This document shows positions 24,231 through 31,653 of a stretch of 64,000 nt of DNA, one piece after another. The notes beneath the pieces were generated by a model, which was not told the origin of the DNA, did no database searches, and saw only the letters and a list, made by a program, of their open reading frames with translations. Position 1 is the stretch's first letter, and each line of letters begins with the position of its first letter. The stretch comes from Nonomuraea dietziae (GTDB lineage: Bacteria > Actinomycetota > Actinomycetes > Streptosporangiales > Streptosporangiaceae), in the NCBI RefSeq assembly GCF_014195505.1, contig NZ_JACIBV010000001.1, positions 7,006,001 through 7,070,000 of the forward strand, written 5' to 3'. The position numbers were made by a program, and so were the translations under genes.

Positions 24231-25656
24231 ACCCGACGCAGTGAGCGGAGTGGGCGGCGCCGCGACGCGGGCCGGCCGCGCTACTGACATACGGGTGCGC
24301 TTCGCCCCGTCCCCCACTGGCATGTTCCACGTGGGCGGCGCCCGCACGGCGCTGTTCAACTGGGCGCTGGCCGAGCAGTCCGGCGGCAGGTTCGTGCTGC
24401 GCATCGAGGACACCGATGCCACGCGTAACAGGCCCGAGTGGACCGAGGGCATCATCTCGGCGCTCGACTGGATCGGCATCAACGGCACCAACCCGGTCTT
24501 CGAGGGGCCCTACTTCCAGTCGGCCTTCGAGCCCCAGCACCGCGAGGCGGTCGAGCTCCTGCTGGCCAAGGGCATGGCCTACTACTGCGACTGCACCCGC
24601 GACGACCTGGTCGCGCGCACGGGCTCGGAGCACAAGGGCTACGACGGCCACTGCCGTGATCGGGGGCTGACCTCGGGTGCGGTGCGCTTCCGCACGCCGG
24701 ACGAGGGCGTCACCGTGGTCGAGGACGTCATCCGCGGCCGGGTGGAGTTCCCCAACAACGCCCAGGAGGACTTCGTCGTCGCGCGCACCGACGGCTCGCC
24801 GCTCTACGTGGTCGCCAACGCCGTCGACGACATCACCCAGAACATCACCCACGTCGTGCGCGGTGAGGAGCACCTCGGCAACGCGGCCAAGCAGATGCTG
24901 CTGTGGCCGGCCCTCGGCGCCCAGCCGCCGGTGTGGGCGCACCTGCCGGTGATCGTCAACGAGCAGCGCAAGAAGCTGTCCAAGCGCCGCGACAAGGTGG
25001 CCCTCGAGTCCTACCGCGACGAGGGCTACCTCGCGGAGGCGATGGTCAACTACCTCATGCTGCTCGGCTGGGGCACCGGCGAGGACCGCGAGATCATGCC
25101 GTGGGCGGAGATGGTCCCGAGGTTCCGCCTCGAGGACGTCAACTCCGCCAGCGCCTTCTTCGACGAGAAGAAGCTGCGCGCCTTCAACGGCGAGTACATC
25201 CGCGCGCTGCCGCTGGAGACGTTCGAGGAGCGCTGCCTGCCCTACCTCGATCCCTCCTGGGACGCCGAGCTGTTTAGCAAGGTCGCCTCGCTCGCCCAGA
25301 CCCGTGTCGCCGTGCTGTCGGAGATCAGGCAGAACGTCGACTTCCTCTTCCTCGAGCAGCCGGTCTTCGACCAGGCCTCGTGGGACAAGGCGATGAAGGC
25401 GAACGCCCCCGAGGTCATCGAGGGCTACCTGGCCAGGCTCGACACGGTCAACTGGGACCCCGAGTCGCTGAAGGAGGCGCTCGAAGAGGTCGGCGCCGCC
25501 CTCGGAGGGCTCAAGCTCAGCAAGACCCAGGCGCCCATCAGGGTCGCCGTCACGGGTCGCACCGTGGGTCTGCCGCTGTTCGAGTCGATCGAGGTGCTGG
25601 GCCGGGAGCGCGCCCAGGAGCGCCTGCGCGCCGCACTGGAGCGGCTGCGAGGCTGA
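24223..25656 (+). CDS. gltX: glutamate--tRNA ligase
   Basis: This is a 477-residue class I aminoacyl-tRNA synthetase. It has the HIGH-type signature in RFAPSPTGMFHVGGAR, the KMSKS-type loop KKLSKRRDKVAL (about 250) and an all-alpha anticodon-binding C-terminal half. It charges tRNA-Glu; in actinobacteria lacking GlnRS the same enzyme usually also makes Glu-tRNA-Gln for amidation. The start is GTG at 24223, overlapping the upstream gene, and there are about 24 extra N-terminal residues before the catalytic domain. The 3' end overlaps the convergent MATE gene by 107 bp. tRNA-Gln and tRNA-Glu genes lie 4 kb downstream. Confidence 0.97.
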   Translation: MTEPDAVSGVGGAATRAGRATDIRVRFAPSPTGMFHVGGARTALFNWALAEQSGGRFVLRIEDTDATRNRPEWTEGIISALDWIGINGTNPVFEGPYFQSAFEPQHREAVELLLAKGMAYYCDCTRDDLVARTGSEHKGYDGHCRDRGLTSGAVRFRTPDEGVTVVEDVIRGRVEFPNNAQEDFVVARTDGSPLYVVANAVDDITQNITHVVRGEEHLGNAAKQMLLWPALGAQPPVWAHLPVIVNEQRKKLSKRRDKVALESYRDEGYLAEAMVNYLMLLGWGTGEDREIMPWAEMVPRFRLEDVNSASAFFDEKKLRAFNGEYIRALPLETFEERCLPYLDPSWDAELFSKVASLAQTRVAVLSEIRQNVDFLFLEQPVFDQASWDKAMKANAPEVIEGYLARLDTVNWDPESLKEALEEVGAALGGLKLSKTQAPIRVAVTGRTVGLPLFESIEVLGRERAQERLRAALERLRG

Positions 25657-26827
25657 CCGTGGTCCCGGCCGCCATGGCCAGCCACACACCCGGGAGACCG
25701 AGCCAGGAGCTCAGCAGATAGGCGAGGGGCAGCTGCACCGCGAAGCCCGCCAGCGTGGCGGCCAGCAGGCGGCTGCCCCTTCCGCTCGCCTGGGCCACCC
25801 CGCCCGCCGCGATCAGGCCGCCGAAGGGGATCAGGTAGAGCGTCATCCAGCGCAGGAAGCTCACCGCCGCCTCGGGGTCGTCGGTGAACAGGCCGGCGGC
25901 GGGCGCGGCGACGAGGTTGAGCGCCGCCGCGACCGCCACCCCTGCCAGCAGCCCCGTCCTCAGCGGCGAGCCCGTCTCCTCTGATCGGGCCGTACGGATC
26001 ATCGCGGCCTGCCTGAGGGCGTAGAACGCCATCACCCCCACCAGCATGATCTTCAGACCGATGCCGTAGCCGGCCTGGGCCGCGAGGCCGAACCTGGCGA
26101 CGATCTCCATCAGGAGCAGGCCGACCACGGCACGGGCCAGGAAGTCGCCCGACATGGGCAGGCCGGTGCCGATGATCTGCCAGGCGCCTGCCCGGCCCTC
26201 GGCGTCGCGGGGAGCCAGCCGGGCCAGCGTCTTCAGGGAGACGGCCAGGGTGAGGGCGCGGGCTAGCACGGTGGCCAGCGCCGCGCCCTGGACGCCGAGG
26301 CCCAGGCCGTAGATGAACAGGGGGTCGAGCGCGATCACCAGGGCGTTGCAGATCAGCGCGTTGCGCATCGGGATCCTGGCGTTGCCGAGCCCCTTGAGCA
26401 CGCCGTCGGCCACCGTCTGGGCGAAGTAGATCGGCAGCCCCGCCATCGCGACGAGCAGGAAGTCCGCGGCCAGCGCGGCCGTGGCGGCGTCGGCGGTGAG
26501 GAGCCTGGCCAGCGGCTCCCTCAGCAGCACGCAGGGGAGCGCGATCGCGGTCGAGCCGGCCAGCCACAGCAGCCAGCCCGACCTGATCAGTGGGGCGACG
26601 GGGGCCACGCCGTCTCGCCTGCCGACCAGGACCGTGAGGCCCGTCGGCAGCGCCAGGATCAGCCCGTAGGCGAAGTACTCGACGGTGGTGGCCATGGTCA
26701 CGGCGGCGATCGCGGCCTCGCCGAGCCCGGAGACCCAGAGCAGGTCGATCACGCTCACGGCGACGACGGCGGTGAGCAGCTCCACGTAGATCGGGACGGC
26801 CAGCTTGAGCATCTTTTCGTTATACAT
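25550..26827 (-). CDS. MATE family multidrug efflux transporter
   Basis: This is a 425-residue protein with about twelve membrane helices in two MATE repeats: VIDLLWVSGLGEAAIAAVTM, ALPTGLTVLVGRRDG, and in the second half GTGLPMSGDFLARAVVGLLL. It is a probable cation-coupled drug or metabolite exporter. The start MYNEKMLKLAVPIY at 26827 leaves only 30 bp to the divergent padR gene. The last ~35 residues read antisense through the end of gltX and are Ala/Arg/Pro-rich, not family-like, so the stop was probably acquired by run-through. The PadR neighbour is its likely repressor. Confidence 0.82.
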   Translation of the reverse strand: MYNEKMLKLAVPIYVELLTAVVAVSVIDLLWVSGLGEAAIAAVTMATTVEYFAYGLILALPTGLTVLVGRRDGVAPVAPLIRSGWLLWLAGSTAIALPCVLLREPLARLLTADAATAALAADFLLVAMAGLPIYFAQTVADGVLKGLGNARIPMRNALICNALVIALDPLFIYGLGLGVQGAALATVLARALTLAVSLKTLARLAPRDAEGRAGAWQIIGTGLPMSGDFLARAVVGLLLMEIVARFGLAAQAGYGIGLKIMLVGVMAFYALRQAAMIRTARSEETGSPLRTGLLAGVAVAAALNLVAAPAAGLFTDDPEAAVSFLRWMTLYLIPFGGLIAAGGVAQASGRGSRLLAATLAGFAVQLPLAYLLSSWLGLPGVWLAMAAGTTVSLAAAPVRRAGAPGRAPGPAPRSTRTAADPRCDP

Positions 26828-26857
26828 CGAATAGAGGTATAGCGATACGATGCTTCC
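26828..26857. promoter_or_regulatory. divergent padR-MATE promoter/operator
   Basis: Only 30 bases separate the two divergent starts. The stretch is AT-rich with ATCG...CGAT ends and an inner ATA-GAGG-TAT inverted repeat, and no ribosome binding site is visible for either gene. Both genes are probably leaderless or nearly so, and repressed from this site. Confidence 0.45.
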
Positions 26858-27409
26858 ATGGCAAGTGGCGGTGATCTGACGCTGATGATCCTGGGGTTCC
26901 TCAACCGGCGGCCGATGCACGGCTACGAGCTCAAATCGCGCCTCACCGCGCTGAGCGGGCATCTGAGGCCCGTCAGCGACGGCGCGCTCTATCCGGCCAT
27001 CGCCAGGCTGGAGGCCAGGGGCCTGCTCGAACGGCACGAGGAGGAGGGCGCGGCCGCGGCGCGCAGGCAGGTGCTCACCATCACCGCCGAAGGGCGGGAG
27101 GAGCTGCTCAGACGGCTGCGGGAGCCGTCCGAGCTGGACATCAGCGACCAGACGCGGTTCTTCGCGCTGCTGACGTTCCTGTCGGCGCTGGAGGATCCCT
27201 CACTCCAGGCCGGGGTGCTGCGCAGGCGCCTCGACTTCCTCGAGGCGCCCGCGAGCTTCTTCTACGAAGGGGACAGGCCGCTGCGGGCCGAGGAGGTCTC
27301 CGACCCTTTCCATCGCGGCATGCTGCTGGTCGCCAGAGCCACAGGTACGGCGGAGCGTCAGTGGCTCAAGGAGACACTCGCCGAGCTCAGTCGAGGCCGC
27401 GGCGCTTGA
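26858..27409 (+). CDS. PadR family transcriptional regulator
   Basis: This 183-residue protein has the PadR winged helix (TLMILGFLNRRPMHGYELKS, then VSDGALYPAIARLEARGLLE, then RRQVLTITAEGREELLR). A C-terminal helical dimerisation region (FALLTFLSALEDPSLQ, then RRLDFLEAPASFF) follows. PadR proteins usually repress an adjacent divergent exporter and are released by the exported compound, and the MATE gene fits that pattern. The ATG has no clear ribosome binding site. The 3' end overlaps the convergent peptidase gene by 23 bp. Confidence 0.88.
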   Translation: MASGGDLTLMILGFLNRRPMHGYELKSRLTALSGHLRPVSDGALYPAIARLEARGLLERHEEEGAAAARRQVLTITAEGREELLRRLREPSELDISDQTRFFALLTFLSALEDPSLQAGVLRRRLDFLEAPASFFYEGDRPLRAEEVSDPFHRGMLLVARATGTAERQWLKETLAELSRGRGA

Positions 27410-29354
27410 GCAGCGGCTCGATGCGCGGGTCGCGGCCGCGGAAGTTGCGGAAGGCGGTCAGCGGGTCCATGCCGCCGCCCCGCGAGAGCAGCTCCTTACG
27501 GAAGTGGTCGCCGTTCGCGCGCGTGAGCCCGCCGTTCTCCTTGAACCACTCCACGCTCTCGGCGTCGAGCACCTCGCTCCAGATGTAGGAGTAGTAGCCG
27601 GCGCTGTAGCCGCTGGCGAAGATGTGCTGGAAGTAGTTGGTCCTGTACCTCGGCCGGACCAGAGGGAAGGCGATCTGCGCGGCCTCCAGTGCCTCGGCCT
27701 CGAACGCCTCGGCGTCCTCGACCGTCTGTCCGTGCTCCAGCTTGTGCCAGGCCCAGTCGAGCAGCGTCGCGGCGAGGTACTCCACCGTGGCGAAGCCCTG
27801 GTTGAACTTCTCCGCCGCCTTCATCTTCTCCACCAGCTCGGCGGGCATGGGCTCGCCGCTCTCGTGGTGCCTGGCGTAGTTGGCCAGGATCTCGGGCCAG
27901 GTCGTCCACATCTCGTTGACCTGCGAGGGGTACTCCACGAAGTCGCGCGGCACGTTGGTCCCCGACACCCTGGGGTAGCGCACCTCCGAGAACAGGCCGT
28001 GCAGCGCGTGGCCGAACTCGTGGAAGGCGGTGTTGACCTCGTCGTAGGTCAGCAGCGTCGGGCCGGAGGCCGGCTTGGTGATGTTGAGGTTGTTCATCAC
28101 CACGGGCTTCTCGCCGAACAGGTACGACTGGTCGACCAGGTTGTTCATCCACGCCCCGCCGCGCTTGGTCGGCCTGGCGTACGGGTCGAGCAGGAACAGC
28201 CCGAGCGCCGAGCCGTCCTCGTTGAACACCTCGAAGACCGTCACGTCGGGGTGGTAGCCCTTGAGGTCGGGGCGCTCGGTGAAGGTCAGGCCGTAGAGCT
28301 TGCCTGCCGCGTAGAAGATGCCGTCCTCGACGACCCTGTTCAGCTCGAAGTAGGGCCGCATCGCGTCGGCGTCGAAGTCGTAGCGGGCCTGGCGCACCTT
28401 CTCGGCGTAGAACGACCAGTCCCACGGCTCGATGTCGAAGCCCGCCATCTCGGCGAGCGCCTGCGCCTCCTTCTTGGCATTGCGTACGGCGGGCTCCACC
28501 AGCTGGCCGAGCATCGCCTCGACCGCCTCGACGGTCTTGGCCGTCTGGTCGGTGACGGTGTAGGCGGCGTGGTTGGGGAAGCCCAGAAGAGCGGCCCGCT
28601 CGGCGCGCAGCGTGGCGATCCTGATGGCCAGCTCGAAGTTGGGCCGGGCCCGCTCGACGCTCAGCTGGTAGAGCCTGCGCCTGGTCTCCCTGTTCGTCAG
28701 CTGGGCCAGCCCCGGCTGGTTGGTGTAGTTGAGCAGAGGAAGGACGTACGCGTCGTCCTTCCTGATCGACTCGATCCTGGCCTCGTCGAAGCCGTCGAGC
28801 TCCTTGGCGTCGTGGACGACCAGCGCCTCCTCCGTGGAGGCCTTCAGCAGGTTCTGTGAGAACTCGGTGGAGAGCTTCGACACCTCCTCGTTGAGCTCCT
28901 TGAGCCTGGCCTGCTCGGCCTCTCCGAGGTCGGCGCCCGCGCCGATGAAGTCCTCGCGGTACTTCTCCAGCAGCCACGACTCCTCGGCCACGTCCGTGGA
29001 GACCTGCTTGATGCGGGCCCACAGCGCCCGGTTGAGCTTGACCTCGTCGGTGTGCTTGGTCAGCTTGGGGGAGATCTCGGTCTCGATCGCCATCATGCCG
29101 TCGGTGGAGTCGGAGGCGGCGACGCTGAAGAAGGCCATCGCGGCACGCTTCAGGACCTGGCCCGCGCGCTCGAGGGCGGCGAGGGTGTTGTCGAAGGTGG
29201 GCGGCTCGGTGCTGTTCGCGATCGCGTCGACCTCGGCGAGGTGCTCGGCCATGCCACGCTCGAACGCGGGCAGGTAGTGCTCCTCGCGGATCTCCTCGAA
29301 CGGCGGCAGCTGGTAGGGCAGGCTGCTCGGTGCGAAGAACGGATTCTCAGCCAA
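27387..29354 (-). CDS. M3 family metallopeptidase (oligopeptidase A / Dcp type)
   Basis: This 655-residue cytoplasmic zinc peptidase has the HExxH site in NTAFHEFGHALHGLFSE (about residue 440), followed by the third ligand in EYPSQVNEMW. The long helical N-terminal half (EEIREEHYLPAFERGMAEH start) closes the narrow substrate channel typical of M3 enzymes. It probably degrades peptides of 5-15 residues, including signal-peptide fragments. TTG start codon with GGAGGAG 7 bases upstream, which fixes the start. It is a single gene. Confidence 0.93.
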   Translation of the reverse strand: MAENPFFAPSSLPYQLPPFEEIREEHYLPAFERGMAEHLAEVDAIANSTEPPTFDNTLAALERAGQVLKRAAMAFFSVAASDSTDGMMAIETEISPKLTKHTDEVKLNRALWARIKQVSTDVAEESWLLEKYREDFIGAGADLGEAEQARLKELNEEVSKLSTEFSQNLLKASTEEALVVHDAKELDGFDEARIESIRKDDAYVLPLLNYTNQPGLAQLTNRETRRRLYQLSVERARPNFELAIRIATLRAERAALLGFPNHAAYTVTDQTAKTVEAVEAMLGQLVEPAVRNAKKEAQALAEMAGFDIEPWDWSFYAEKVRQARYDFDADAMRPYFELNRVVEDGIFYAAGKLYGLTFTERPDLKGYHPDVTVFEVFNEDGSALGLFLLDPYARPTKRGGAWMNNLVDQSYLFGEKPVVMNNLNITKPASGPTLLTYDEVNTAFHEFGHALHGLFSEVRYPRVSGTNVPRDFVEYPSQVNEMWTTWPEILANYARHHESGEPMPAELVEKMKAAEKFNQGFATVEYLAATLLDWAWHKLEHGQTVEDAEAFEAEALEAAQIAFPLVRPRYRTNYFQHIFASGYSAGYYSYIWSEVLDAESVEWFKENGGLTRANGDHFRKELLSRGGGMDPLTAFRNFRGRDPRIEPLLKRRGLD

Positions 29355-29509
29355 CGCTTGGCTCCTCCACGTGGTGTTTTGTCCCCTTCAGCTTGGCATG
29401 TGCGGGGCGTCGGCGCGCTTGTTGAGCAATCGTTTTGGTCTTGTCCCCCTACCTGGGCTATTCTTTCGGAGTCGCCAGCGAACGGGCCTCGCAAGAGGGT
29501 CGTGGCCGG

Positions 29510-29581
29510 TGGGGTATGGTGTAATTGGCAACACGACTGATTCTGGTTCAGTTATTCTAGGTTCGAGTCCTGGTACCCCAG
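29510..29581 (+). tRNA. tRNA-Gln (CTG anticodon)
   Basis: The cloverleaf is complete: acceptor TGGGGTA with TACCCCA, anticodon stem ACTGA/TCAGT around the loop TTCTGGT (anticodon CTG), and T-arm loop TTCGAGT. The discriminator is G, and CCA is not encoded. A terminator follows at 29591. Confidence 0.92.
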
Positions 29582-29590
29582 CTCTGCAAC

Positions 29591-29619
29591 GGATGTCCGA
29601 TCATCGGGCATCCGTTTTT
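29591..29619 (+). terminator. terminator after tRNA-Gln
   Basis: GGATGTCCGA pairs with TCGGGCATCC (one G-U pair) over a 3-base loop, followed by GTTTTTGCTTTT. Confidence 0.75.
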
Positions 29620-29719
29620 GCTTTTCCGGGCTGGTTCCGTGAGTTTGGTTGTGCTCCTCGAGGTGCGGTAGAGTTACATCCGTTGCCGGGGAGGCCCCCG
29701 GCACATCGCTTGTGGACAG

Positions 29720-29795
29720 GGTCCCGTCGTCTAGTGGCCCAGGACGCCGCCCTCTCAAGGCGGTAGCGCCGGTTCGAATCCGGTCGGGACTACCA
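29720..29795 (+). tRNA. tRNA-Glu (CTC anticodon), copy 1, CCA encoded
   Basis: The acceptor stem pairs GGTCCCG with CGGGACT (first pair G-U). The anticodon stem CCGCC/GGCGG encloses CTCTCAA with anticodon CTC, and the T-loop is TTCGAAT. The discriminator A at 29792 is followed by an encoded CCA. Confidence 0.93.
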
Positions 29796-29812
29796 CTGTC
29801 ACAAGCTGCTTC

Positions 29813-29885
29813 GGTCCCGTCGTCTAGTGGCCCAGGACGCCGCCCTCTCAAGGCGGTAGCGCCGGTTCGAATCCGGTCGGGACTA
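29813..29885 (+). tRNA. tRNA-Glu (CTC anticodon), copy 2, no CCA
   Basis: The 73-base body is identical to copy 1, beginning 93 bases downstream. After the discriminator A the sequence reads CAC instead of CCA, so CCA must be added enzymatically. Confidence 0.93.
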
Positions 29886-29899
29886 CACCGAAGAAAAAA

Positions 29900-29928
29900 G
29901 CCCGGCCGCTCACGCGGCCGGGCTTTTT
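29900..29928. terminator. bidirectional terminator between tRNA-Glu and lysR
   Basis: A 10-bp perfect stem (GCCCGGCCGC with GCGGCCGGGC), TCAC loop, flanked by A6 on the left and T5 on the right, so it works for both convergent units. Confidence 0.9.
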
Positions 29929-29932
29929 CCTT

Positions 29933-30778
29933 TCAGCGCCGCAGGTTCTCGGCCACCCGCTCGGCGTGGCCGGCCAGCGTGCCGTGCAGCAGTTCGATCC
30001 TGTGCACGACCCGAGGCGCGACCAGCGGCACCGCCGCAGGCGAGGCGGCGCCCGCGGGCAGCAGGGTCAGGCCGTGCCCGGCCGCCACCAGGCGCAGCAC
30101 GGTGTGGAGGTCGTCGCCCGTGTAGGTCATGCCGATCCTGAAGCCGTCTCCCGCGATGTCGCGCAGCCGTTCCACGGGACACAGCGGGGTCTGCAGCCAG
30201 AGCGCGTCCACGAGATCGGCCAGCCGCAGCCCTGCGCGACCCGCCAGAGGATGACCTTCCTGCAGGGCGACGACGAGGTCCTGCTCGCCGACGCCGATCG
30301 TGGACAACGGGCCCACGTCGGGCAGCCGCAACGGGTCGCTCGGGGCGGCGATGCCGTCGACCAGGCCCAGGTCCGCCTCGCCCGAGGCGACCACGGCGGC
30401 CACGTCGTCGCGACTGGTGGCCCTGATCGTGAGCTCCCCGCGGGGTGGTCTCGCCAGCCGTACGGCCAGGTTCTCGGTGAGGGCGAGCGGGGAGGCGGCG
30501 AGGGTGAGCCTGGGGGAGGGGGCGGCCGCCGCGCGCAGGACGTCGGCGCGCGCCGCCCCCAGGCGCAGCAGCAGCGGCTCGGCGTGCTCCAGCAGCCTGG
30601 CGCCCGCCGGTGTGGGCTCCACCGGGCGGCGGCGCAGCAGCGCCAGCCCGAGATCGGCCTCCAGCGCGGCGATCTGCTGGGAGACGGCCGACTGGGTGTA
30701 CCCGAGTTCCTCGGCGGCGGCCGAGAACGATCCGCGGTGGGCGACCGTCACGAAGGTCCTGAGCAGATGGGGGTCCAT
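29933..30778 (-). CDS. LysR family transcriptional regulator
   Basis: This is a 281-residue LysR regulator. The N-terminal winged helix (LLRTFVTVAHRGSFSAAAEE, then LGYTQSAVSQQIAALEADLG, then LLRRRPVEPTPAG) is complete. A two-lobe effector domain follows (LTLAASPLALTENLAVRLAR, then DLGLVDGIAAPSDPL, then AGHGLTLLPAGAAS). ATG 30778 is taken as the start. It is divergent from a glutamine-amidotransferase-like gene with 70 bp between them, so it probably controls that gene and itself. No effector can be inferred. Confidence 0.88.
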   Translation of the reverse strand: MDPHLLRTFVTVAHRGSFSAAAEELGYTQSAVSQQIAALEADLGLALLRRRPVEPTPAGARLLEHAEPLLLRLGAARADVLRAAAAPSPRLTLAASPLALTENLAVRLARPPRGELTIRATSRDDVAAVVASGEADLGLVDGIAAPSDPLRLPDVGPLSTIGVGEQDLVVALQEGHPLAGRAGLRLADLVDALWLQTPLCPVERLRDIAGDGFRIGMTYTGDDLHTVLRLVAAGHGLTLLPAGAASPAAVPLVAPRVVHRIELLHGTLAGHAERVAENLRR

Positions 30779-30848
30779 CAGCAATGCTTATCAGAGCAGC
30801 AGCGATTATCGTTGGCGCTTAACTCGGCGGACCCGCAGGATGGCTGGC

Positions 30849-31547
30849 ATGAGACTCGCCCTGGTCGGGGACCGTTCCGCCACCGTCCGCTCCCATGTCC
30901 GCGTGCCGCTACTGCTGGAGGCGCTGCGCGAACGTGAAGGACTCACTCTTGACGCCTACTGGATCCCCACCGAGCAGGTGGACGATCTGCGGGGCTTCGA
31001 CGGCATCTGGCTGCTGCCCGGCAGCCCCTATCGCAGCGAGGACGGCGCGTTGCGGGCGGTCAGGACCGCCCGCGAGCACGCCATCCCGTTCCTGGGCACC
31101 TGCGGCGGCTTCCAGCACGCGATGCTGGAGTACGCCCGCCACGTCTGCGATCTGGACGTCGCCCACGCGGAGAACGAGCCCGACGCCGAGCGCGACCTTC
31201 TGCTCGCGCCGCTGACCTGCTCGCTGGTGGGTCACGAGGGCGAGGTACGGCTCGCGCCTGGCTCGCTGGTCGGCCAGGCCCTCGGCGCCGAGCGCGCGAT
31301 CGAGCGCTACCACTGCTCGTTCGGCCTCAACGCGGCCTATCTGCCCACGCTGGAGGAGGGCGGGCTGCGCTTCACCGCGCACGACGAGGACGGGGAAGTA
31401 CGCGCCGCCGAGCTGCCCGGACACCCGTTCTTCCTGGCCACGCTCTTCCAGCCGGAGCTGTCGGGAGACGGCACCAGGCCGCACCCGATCATCGCCGCCT
31501 TCGCCCGCGCGGTCTCCGCCGGTGTCCTCACCGCAGGCAGGCCGTAG
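30849..31547 (+). CDS. CTP-synthase-like glutamine amidotransferase domain protein
   Basis: This is a 232-residue stand-alone class I glutamine-amidotransferase-like protein, of the type called CTP synthase C-terminal region-related. The nucleophile elbow is intact (FLGTCGGFQHAMLEYAR). The segment where the catalytic His-x-Glu is expected reads TLFQPELSG, with Gln in place of His. It may therefore not hydrolyse glutamine in the usual way, or another residue may serve. There is no synthetase domain. ATG 30849 (MRLALVGDRSA) is the only well-placed start. It is divergent from lysR, its probable regulator. Confidence 0.75.
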   Translation: MRLALVGDRSATVRSHVRVPLLLEALREREGLTLDAYWIPTEQVDDLRGFDGIWLLPGSPYRSEDGALRAVRTAREHAIPFLGTCGGFQHAMLEYARHVCDLDVAHAENEPDAERDLLLAPLTCSLVGHEGEVRLAPGSLVGQALGAERAIERYHCSFGLNAAYLPTLEEGGLRFTAHDEDGEVRAAELPGHPFFLATLFQPELSGDGTRPHPIIAAFARAVSAGVLTAGRP

Positions 31548-31653
31548 CCCTCCAGGGCTTCGGGCGAATCCCGAGCCGTGAAGGACCCCACAGCCGGCCA
31601 TGAGCCGCTCCCCGCGGCTCTCGGGGTGGGGGTCCTTCGGGTGGCCGTCGGGA

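Noticed and set aside
27504..28859. 451-residue plus-strand open frame opposite the M3 peptidase
   Set aside because: Composition is Val/Leu/Gly/Arg/His-rich shadow; the peptidase has an intact HEFGH motif and full length.
29720..29885. tRNA-Glu pair as an integration (att) site of a mobile element
   Set aside because: No integrase, excisionase or other mobile gene lies nearby; the second copy is a full tRNA and not a 3' fragment.
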